Shown here: piece by piece, positions 6,659 through 10,310 of the stretch
Position numbering within the stretch: the stretch's first letter is position 1
How the letters are laid out: every line of letters begins with the position of its first letter
Assembly (NCBI GenBank): GCA_029881775.1
Contig: JAOULY010000042.1
Coordinates: 1 to 10,310, forward strand
Reading direction: 5' to 3'
Origin: Gammaproteobacteria bacterium
GTDB taxonomy: Bacteria > Pseudomonadota > Gammaproteobacteria > UBA9214
Length of the DNA stretch: 10,310 nucleotides
Made by a program: the position numbers and the translations under genes
Notes under the pieces: model-generated
Seen by the model: the letters and a program-made list of their open reading frames with translations, nothing else
Told to the model about the DNA's origin: nothing
Database searches by the model: none

Positions 6659-7730
6659 CATCCCGTTTATCCAATGGCAGTAGTATGGTGAAGGTGGTTT
6701 CACCGGGCTCACTCTGGCACTCGATCAGACCCTCGTGTCGACTGACCAGCGCCTGTGCAATCGATAAACCCAGTCCGGTGCCCTCGCTTCGCGTTGTCAC
6801 CATCGGGAAGAACATCTTCTTTTGCAGTTCGTCGTCAATTCCCGGACCAGTGTCGATAATATTTATTTGCACAACCAGCCTGTATTTGCGCGCACCGATA
6901 TTGAAATTTCGCAACACCCGTGTGCGCAATGTGATCGTTCCCTTACCCTGCATTGCCTGCGTCGCATTTCGCACAATATTCAGTACAGCCTGCTCAAGCT
7001 GATCGGGGTCTGCGTGTAATTCCGGCAGACTGGGATCGTAGTCCTGAACAAACACAAGCTCGTTACCGACCTCGGCCCGCACCAGTCCCCGCACACGCTC
7101 CAGCACCTCGTGAATATTCAATTGTCGCAATTGCGGCAGGGCGCTTGGTCCCAGCATACGGTCGATTAGCGCCTGTAACCGGTCCGCTTCACCGATTATG
7201 ATCTGTGTGTATTCAAGTAATTCCGGCGCACTGATCTCACGCTCAAGTAATTGCGCCGCACCACGCAGACCACCCAGTGGATTTTTGATTTCATGCGCCA
7301 GTCCGCGCACCAGCAGGCGTGATGCCTGTTGCTGGTTGATCAGCAATTCATCCTGTTCCACGCGCATCTGGTGGTCGATTTGACGCATTTCAATCAGTAC
7401 GTGCGTACCCACGGTTTCATCAAACACCGGCGTGAACGTGCAATCGACACGCAATGGCACTGCATCAGGTAATTCAAGCTGGCAGCCGCGCTGGGCAATT
7501 ACCTCGCCACTGGTAATAGACCTGGCAAGCTGCTCTTCCAGGGCTTCGGAATTTACCACCAGTTCGTGCACAGAACGGTCGCAGGCATGACGTGCGCTGT
7601 GCGCCAGCATCACTTCACCCGCCTGGTTGATGTAACGCAGACGAAACTGCTCATCGAACACCATGACAGCCGTGCTTAGATTATCCAGCACCAGTTCATG
7701 GCCGATCTTGTTAGCGTGTTTAGTAGGCAT
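6651..7730 (-). CDS. ntrB: Nitrogen regulation sensor histidine kinase NtrB (GlnL)
   Basis: The product is a 359-residue cytoplasmic kinase/phosphatase with no membrane segment, as usual for NtrB. An N-terminal PAS-like domain (about 10-120; LDNLSTAVMVFDEQFRLRYINQAG) is followed by the H-box RGLAHEIKNPLGGLRGAAQL with phospho-acceptor His146. Then come the N-box with Asn255 (LNIVRNATQAM), the ATP-lid motif DTGPGI (293-298), FFPMVTTR and the G2 box GTGLGL (317-322). In known systems NtrB phosphorylates NtrC when nitrogen is low, and PII protein turns it into a phosphatase when nitrogen is plentiful. The gene for PII is not in this window. ATG 7730 is preceded by GGTGG about 4-8 nt upstream. The 3' end overlaps the ntrC start. 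An NtrC palindrome upstream at 7876-7892 indicates autoregulation. Confidence 0.96.
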   Translation of the reverse strand: MPTKHANKIGHELVLDNLSTAVMVFDEQFRLRYINQAGEVMLAHSARHACDRSVHELVVNSEALEEQLARSITSGEVIAQRGCQLELPDAVPLRVDCTFTPVFDETVGTHVLIEMRQIDHQMRVEQDELLINQQQASRLLVRGLAHEIKNPLGGLRGAAQLLEREISAPELLEYTQIIIGEADRLQALIDRMLGPSALPQLRQLNIHEVLERVRGLVRAEVGNELVFVQDYDPSLPELHADPDQLEQAVLNIVRNATQAMQGKGTITLRTRVLRNFNIGARKYRLVVQINIIDTGPGIDDELQKKMFFPMVTTRSEGTGLGLSIAQALVSRHEGLIECQSEPGETTFTILLPLDKRDDA

Positions 7731-7742
7731 CTACCACCATCT

Positions 7743-7758
7743 TGCAAAAACCAAACCA
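7743..7758 (-). promoter_or_regulatory. Weak sigma-54-like -24/-12 element immediately before ntrB
   Basis: On the - strand TGGTTTGGTTTTTGCA carries the -24 GG and -12 GC at exact 12-bp register with a good TTGCA half, but the -24 box lacks the CAC of TGGCAC. The predicted start would be near 7732, leaving almost no leader for the ATG at 7730. This argues against it as the main ntrB promoter. Confidence 0.2.
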
Positions 7759-7871
7759 GCCCGGCCAACCGGCCGTTTTGAATGCCTGAAAATATTTAAT
7801 CGCTTGAAAACAAGACGATAGATCACTCGCCCGGACAGGCGATCCTGCATAGTCAGCCACGATTAATGGCT

Positions 7872-7901
7872 AGTATGCACTAAAATGGTGCATGCCGTCA
7901 T
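7872..7901 (-). promoter_or_regulatory. Sigma-70-like ntrB promoter candidate overlapped by the NtrC site
   Basis: On the - strand ATGACG (7901-7896) and CATACT (7877-7872) are separated by 18 bp, each matching 4 of 6 consensus bases. The predicted start is near 7865, giving a leader of about 135 nt to ntrB. The NtrC palindrome fills the spacer and touches the -10. This layout is like E. coli glnLp, where NtrC represses its own operon. Confidence 0.35.
7876..7892. promoter_or_regulatory. NtrC binding site upstream of ntrB
   Basis: TGCACTAAAATGGTGCA matches the known 17-bp NtrC dyad TGCACCA-N3-TGGTGCA at 13 of 14 specified positions; only one base in the left arm differs. It lies about 154 bp before the ntrB ATG, in the 218-bp gap after the DUF4124 gene. 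It supports autoregulation of ntrBC by NtrC. Confidence 0.8.
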
Positions 7902-7921
7902 ATCGGGAAGTTTTTTCGGGG

Positions 7922-7939
7922 GGCTTGATCGGGCAAGCC
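7922..7939 (-). other. Short stem-loop just after the DUF4124 gene
   Basis: GGCTTG and CAAGCC arms (6 bp, 6-nt loop) begin 10 nt after the stop. On the coding strand the stem is followed by CCCCCGAAAAAA with no U-tract, so it is not a standard terminator and transcription may continue into ntrB. Confidence 0.3.
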
Positions 7940-7948
7940 GGAAGGCGC

Positions 7949-8524
7949 TTACGGGGCGGGGGGTTTGGCAGCCTTGTTTGGATTGTTGGGGTTCATAGGA
8001 TTGAACCGGTGCTGCACCGACGCCCGGTGCAGGAATATCTTGACCGGCTGCGACTCGATAATCACCGCATTATTCGTGTCGACGATGGCTACTGTCAGTA
8101 TGTGCTCGCCCCTATCCACATTGGTAAATACCTTGCGGGTATCTATAGTGCGGCGGCCGTGTTGCTCACCGTCAAGGTAATAGACCAATCGATGACCGTC
8201 TGTGCGGATAAGGCCGGGTTTTGATGACACCAGCAACTCGATATTTCCCTGGTTATCGCGAATAGTTTCCTCGTTAACCGGCGTATCAATAACCAGGCTC
8301 TTGTAAATCGCACTGGCAGCCTCTTGCTCGCTGACCGCCGGATCCGGCTCCGGCGGTGGCAATGGCACCGGGGTATAGGTCTGCGCCTCCGGGACATTCA
8401 TCTGTTTCGAGCCACTGGTTTTTACATCACTGTAAATCACCTCGCCGTCCGGCGTGACCGTTTTAAAGACCTCAGCCTGTAGCGGCATGGCCAACATCAG
8501 TAATATTGAAATAATCACTTTCAT
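7949..8524 (-). CDS. DUF4124 domain-containing exported protein
   Basis: The product is 191 residues. A signal peptide (MKVIISILLMLAMPLQA) is likely cleaved after residue 17. The DUF4124 segment follows at once (EVFKTVTPDGEVIYSDVKT), a short beta hairpin domain common in proteobacterial envelope proteins. After a Pro-rich linker (PVPLPPPEPDP), residues of about 90-165 look like an Ig-type beta-sandwich (LVYYLDGEQHGRR, FTNVDRGEHILTVAIVD). The tail is Asn/Pro-rich (NPMNPNNPNK). ATG 8524 was chosen because it gives a clean signal peptide and has AGGG 8 nt upstream; the longer frame from 8602 adds an Arg-rich extension. Such proteins are commonly found between glnA and ntrB in gammaproteobacteria, from my knowledge of that locus; their molecular role is unknown. 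It lies after the glnA terminator, so it needs its own promoter or read-through. Confidence 0.85.
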   Translation of the reverse strand: MKVIISILLMLAMPLQAEVFKTVTPDGEVIYSDVKTSGSKQMNVPEAQTYTPVPLPPPEPDPAVSEQEAASAIYKSLVIDTPVNEETIRDNQGNIELLVSSKPGLIRTDGHRLVYYLDGEQHGRRTIDTRKVFTNVDRGEHILTVAIVDTNNAVIIESQPVKIFLHRASVQHRFNPMNPNNPNKAAKPPAP

Positions 8525-8640
8525 AATCACAACCCTAGCGACGATTACGCGCGGACGCAATACGTATTGTCTGCCAATTCGACCCGCCTGTCGGGCCAGC
8601 AATCGCTATTTCCTGTTAAATCCATGACTTAATAATCACA

Positions 8641-8671
8641 AACAAAAAGGGCGCCCCAACGGGACGCCCTT
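8641..8671 (-). terminator. Intrinsic terminator of glnA
   Basis: On the - strand AAGGGCGTCCC pairs with GGGGCGCCCTT (11 bp including one T-G wobble, GTT loop). The stem is followed by TTTGTTTG. It begins 27 bp after the glnA stop, so most glnA transcripts should end here and only some read on into the DUF4124/ntrBC genes. Confidence 0.9.
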
Positions 8672-8697
8672 GATGGTCGCCATGACCAGGTGACTGC

Positions 8698-10107
8698 TTA
8701 CAGGCTGTAATACATATCGAACTCAACCGGGTGTGTGGTCATACGCAGGCGCGTGACATCTTCCATCTTGAGATCAATGTAGCCGTCGATCATATCGTCC
8801 GTGAATACACCGCCAGCGGTCAGGAACTTGCGATCCTTGTCCAGTGCATCCAGTGCCTGGTCGAGCGAACTGCAAACCTTGTCGATCTTCGCATCTTCTT
8901 CCGGCGGCAGATCGTACAGGTCCTTGTCCATGGCATCGCCTGGATCAATCTTGTTCTTGATACCGTCGAGACCGGCCATCATCAGGGCCGCAAAGCACAG
9001 GTACGGGTTACCGTTCGAATCGGGGAAACGCACTTCGATACGACGCGCCTTCGGATTTGATTCATACGGGATACGGATAGACGCGGAACGGTTACGTGCA
9101 GAGTAAGCCAGCATGACCGGCGCCTCGAAACCCGGCACCAGGCGCTTGTAGCTATTGGTACTCGCATTGGTGAAGGCGTTGAGTGCACGCGCATGCTTGA
9201 AGATACCGCCGATATAATACAGTGCCAGCTGTGACAGGCCGCCGTACTTGTTACCGGTGAAGATATTTTTGCCATCCTTGGCCAGCGACATGTGTACGTG
9301 CATACCACTACCATTGTCGCCAACCAGCGGTTTCGGCATAAAGGTGGCGGTCTTGCCGTAACCGTGTGCCACGTTATGCACCACGTATTTCAGGATCTGG
9401 TTCATGTCGGCGCGCTTGACCAGCGTGTCGTACTTTGTACCGATTTCGCACTGTCCGGCCGTTGCCACTTCGTGGTGATGGACTTCAACTTCCACACCCA
9501 TTTCTTCCATGGCGAGACACATTGCACCACGCAGATCATGCAGTGAATCGACCGGCGGGACCGGGAAGTAACCACCCTTGACAGACGGACGATGGCCGAT
9601 GTTGCCATCTTCATAGGCGCGTTCTGAATTCCATGACGCTTCTTCAGAATCAATCTTGCAGAAAGAGCCGCCCATATCAGCGCCCCAGCGGACGTCATCG
9701 AATACAAAGAATTCGGGTTCCGGACCAAAAAATGCCGTATCGGCAATCTTGGTGGATTTCAGGTACGCCTCGGCGCGATGGGCGATGGAGCGTGGATCGC
9801 GCTCATAGCCTTTCATCGTGGAGGGTTCGAGAATATCGCAACGGATAATCAGCGTGACTTCGTCGCTGAACAGGTCGAGCACCGCGGTGTTGGTATCCGG
9901 CATCAGAACCATGTCGGACTCATTGATACCTTTCCATCCGGCGATACTCGAACCATCAAACATCTTGCCGAACTTGAAGAAGTCCGCATTGATCGTATGA
10001 GCAGGCATGGTGACATGCTGTTCTTTGCCAATGGTATCCGTGAATCGCAGGTCAACGTACTTGACGTCGCTGTCCTTAATCATTTTCGTAACTTTGGTTG
10101 CAGACAT
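8698..10107 (-). CDS. glnA: Glutamine synthetase, type I (GSI-beta)
   Basis: This cytoplasmic dodecameric enzyme makes glutamine from glutamate, ammonia and ATP and is the entry point of nitrogen assimilation. ATG 10107 gives 469 residues, the same length as E. coli GlnA, and has GGAGGAG 5 nt upstream; a GTG two codons earlier is less likely. Visible signatures are MFDGSSIAGWKGINESDM (Asp50-type latch), the metal-binding FGPEPEFFVF, HHHEVATAGQCEIG, NGSGMHVHMSL with the active-site His, the glutamate-flap loop FTNASTNSYKRLVPGFEAP, SARNRSASIRIP, and RRIEVRFPD. Tyr398 in DLYDLPPEE is the adenylylation site, so control by GlnE-type adenylylation is expected. Transcription is predicted from a sigma-54 promoter with an upstream NtrC site; a strong terminator follows. 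Nothing is unusual in the protein. Confidence 0.98.
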   Translation of the reverse strand: MSATKVTKMIKDSDVKYVDLRFTDTIGKEQHVTMPAHTINADFFKFGKMFDGSSIAGWKGINESDMVLMPDTNTAVLDLFSDEVTLIIRCDILEPSTMKGYERDPRSIAHRAEAYLKSTKIADTAFFGPEPEFFVFDDVRWGADMGGSFCKIDSEEASWNSERAYEDGNIGHRPSVKGGYFPVPPVDSLHDLRGAMCLAMEEMGVEVEVHHHEVATAGQCEIGTKYDTLVKRADMNQILKYVVHNVAHGYGKTATFMPKPLVGDNGSGMHVHMSLAKDGKNIFTGNKYGGLSQLALYYIGGIFKHARALNAFTNASTNSYKRLVPGFEAPVMLAYSARNRSASIRIPYESNPKARRIEVRFPDSNGNPYLCFAALMMAGLDGIKNKIDPGDAMDKDLYDLPPEEDAKIDKVCSSLDQALDALDKDRKFLTAGGVFTDDMIDGYIDLKMEDVTRLRMTTHPVEFDMYYSL

Positions 10108-10145
10108 TACCACTCCTCCAAAATCAACTGCGCAGAAAATTCATA

Positions 10146-10169
10146 GCCGCTCTCGTACGTGACAGCGGC
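10146..10169 (-). other. Stem-loop in the glnA leader
   Basis: GCCGCT and AGCGGC arms (6 bp, 12-nt loop) lie within the predicted 87-nt leader, about 39 nt before the start codon. No T-run follows, so it is not a terminator. It could affect mRNA stability or may be incidental. Confidence 0.3.
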
Positions 10170-10203
10170 ATCCTCAAAATCTTTCGATTCTAGTGCGTGA
10201 ACG

Positions 10204-10220
10204 AAGCAGGAATTATGCCA
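10204..10220 (-). promoter_or_regulatory. Sigma-54 promoter of glnA
   Basis: On the - strand TGGCATAATTCCTGCTT matches TGGCACG-N4-TTGCW at TGGCA and TGCT, with the invariant GG and GC 12 bp apart. The -12 C is at 10206, which puts the start near 10194 and leaves a leader of about 87 nt. The E. coli glnAp2 element has the same form. Confidence 0.8.
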
Positions 10221-10283
10221 CGCACCGGTGTGGTCGGAAATGCAAAGTTTTCATCAGTTTAGTCTCGCGGCGGCGGCGCCGTC

Positions 10284-10300
10284 AGCACCAATACGGTGCA
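10284..10300. promoter_or_regulatory. NtrC binding site upstream of glnA
   Basis: AGCACCAATACGGTGCA contains the exact inverted repeat GCACC-N5-GGTGC of NtrC sites. Its centre is about 98 bp before the predicted sigma-54 start, close to the -108 site of E. coli glnA. Enhancer sites usually come in pairs; a second may lie beyond the window edge, where the sequence ends 10 bases later. Confidence 0.75.
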
Positions 10301-10310
10301 CATACAGGCG

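Noticed and set aside
6659..6712. Longer NtrC start at 6712 adding 18 residues
   Set aside because: The extension lies deep in ntrB coding sequence and would move the phospho-acceptor from residue 54; the start at 6658 matches family numbering.
7843..7860. TGGCTGACTATGCA on the - strand as a sigma-54 promoter for ntrB
   Set aside because: The GG and GC are only 10 bp apart; sigma-54 needs 12.
8525..8602. Longer start of the DUF4124 protein at 8602
   Set aside because: It adds an Arg-rich segment before a perfectly good signal peptide; ATG 8524 has its own ribosome site.
10223..10230. CACCGGTG palindrome just upstream of the glnA -24 element as a second NtrC site
   Set aside because: It lacks the 5-bp spacer of the NtrC dyad and lies too close to the promoter for an enhancer site.
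1..10310. Mobile elements, CRISPR arrays, tRNA or rRNA genes
   Set aside because: I saw no transposase or integrase frames, no regularly spaced direct repeats, and no tRNA or rRNA signature; coding genes fill nearly the whole window.

Overview
The window looks like a chromosomal segment of a moderately GC-rich gammaproteobacterium. The main reasons are the order glnA - DUF4124 protein - ntrB - ntrC, which is familiar in that class, the very close match of GlnA and NtrC to the enterobacterial proteins (469-residue GlnA with Tyr398, NtrC with Asp54 and GAFTGA), and sigma-54/NtrC control sites. No rRNA, tRNA, insertion sequence, CRISPR array or phage gene was seen. No gene-free stretch exceeds 300 bases; the longest are about 218 bp (7731-7948) and 203 bp (10108-10310), and both hold regulatory sites.

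Layout, left to right. Bases 2-511 (+) are the 3' end of a class 1 dihydroorotate dehydrogenase gene. Bases 662-3213 (+) form a four-gene cluster of exported proteins: two small cysteine-free beta-rich proteins with a similar C-terminal strand motif, a third small exported protein, and a PapD-like periplasmic chaperone. The last three genes overlap and are probably translationally coupled. A perfect 10-bp stem-loop separates the first gene from the rest. Bases 3185-5209 (-) encode a 674-residue putative outer-membrane beta-barrel that ends in an SdrD/Cna-B-like domain. Its 3' end overlaps the chaperone gene by 29 bp in convergent orientation. Bases 5240-10107 (-) are the nitrogen-control block: ntrC, ntrB, a DUF4124 protein and glnA.

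How the parts may work together. NtrB and NtrC are the two-component nitrogen sensor and sigma-54 activator, and glnA (glutamine synthetase) is their classic target. A sigma-54 promoter with correct -24/-12 spacing and an NtrC palindrome lie upstream of glnA. A second, nearly ideal NtrC palindrome lies upstream of ntrB and overlaps a possible sigma-70 promoter, as expected for autoregulation. glnA ends in a strong intrinsic terminator.

The least ordinary part is 662-5209. By inference, the exported subunits, the chaperone and the outer-membrane barrel form a non-classical chaperone/usher-like system that makes a surface fibre or coat. The barrel gene starts only 30 bp after ntrC on the same strand with no visible terminator between them, so its expression may follow ntrBC. 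The function of this cluster is inferred and not established from sequence alone.
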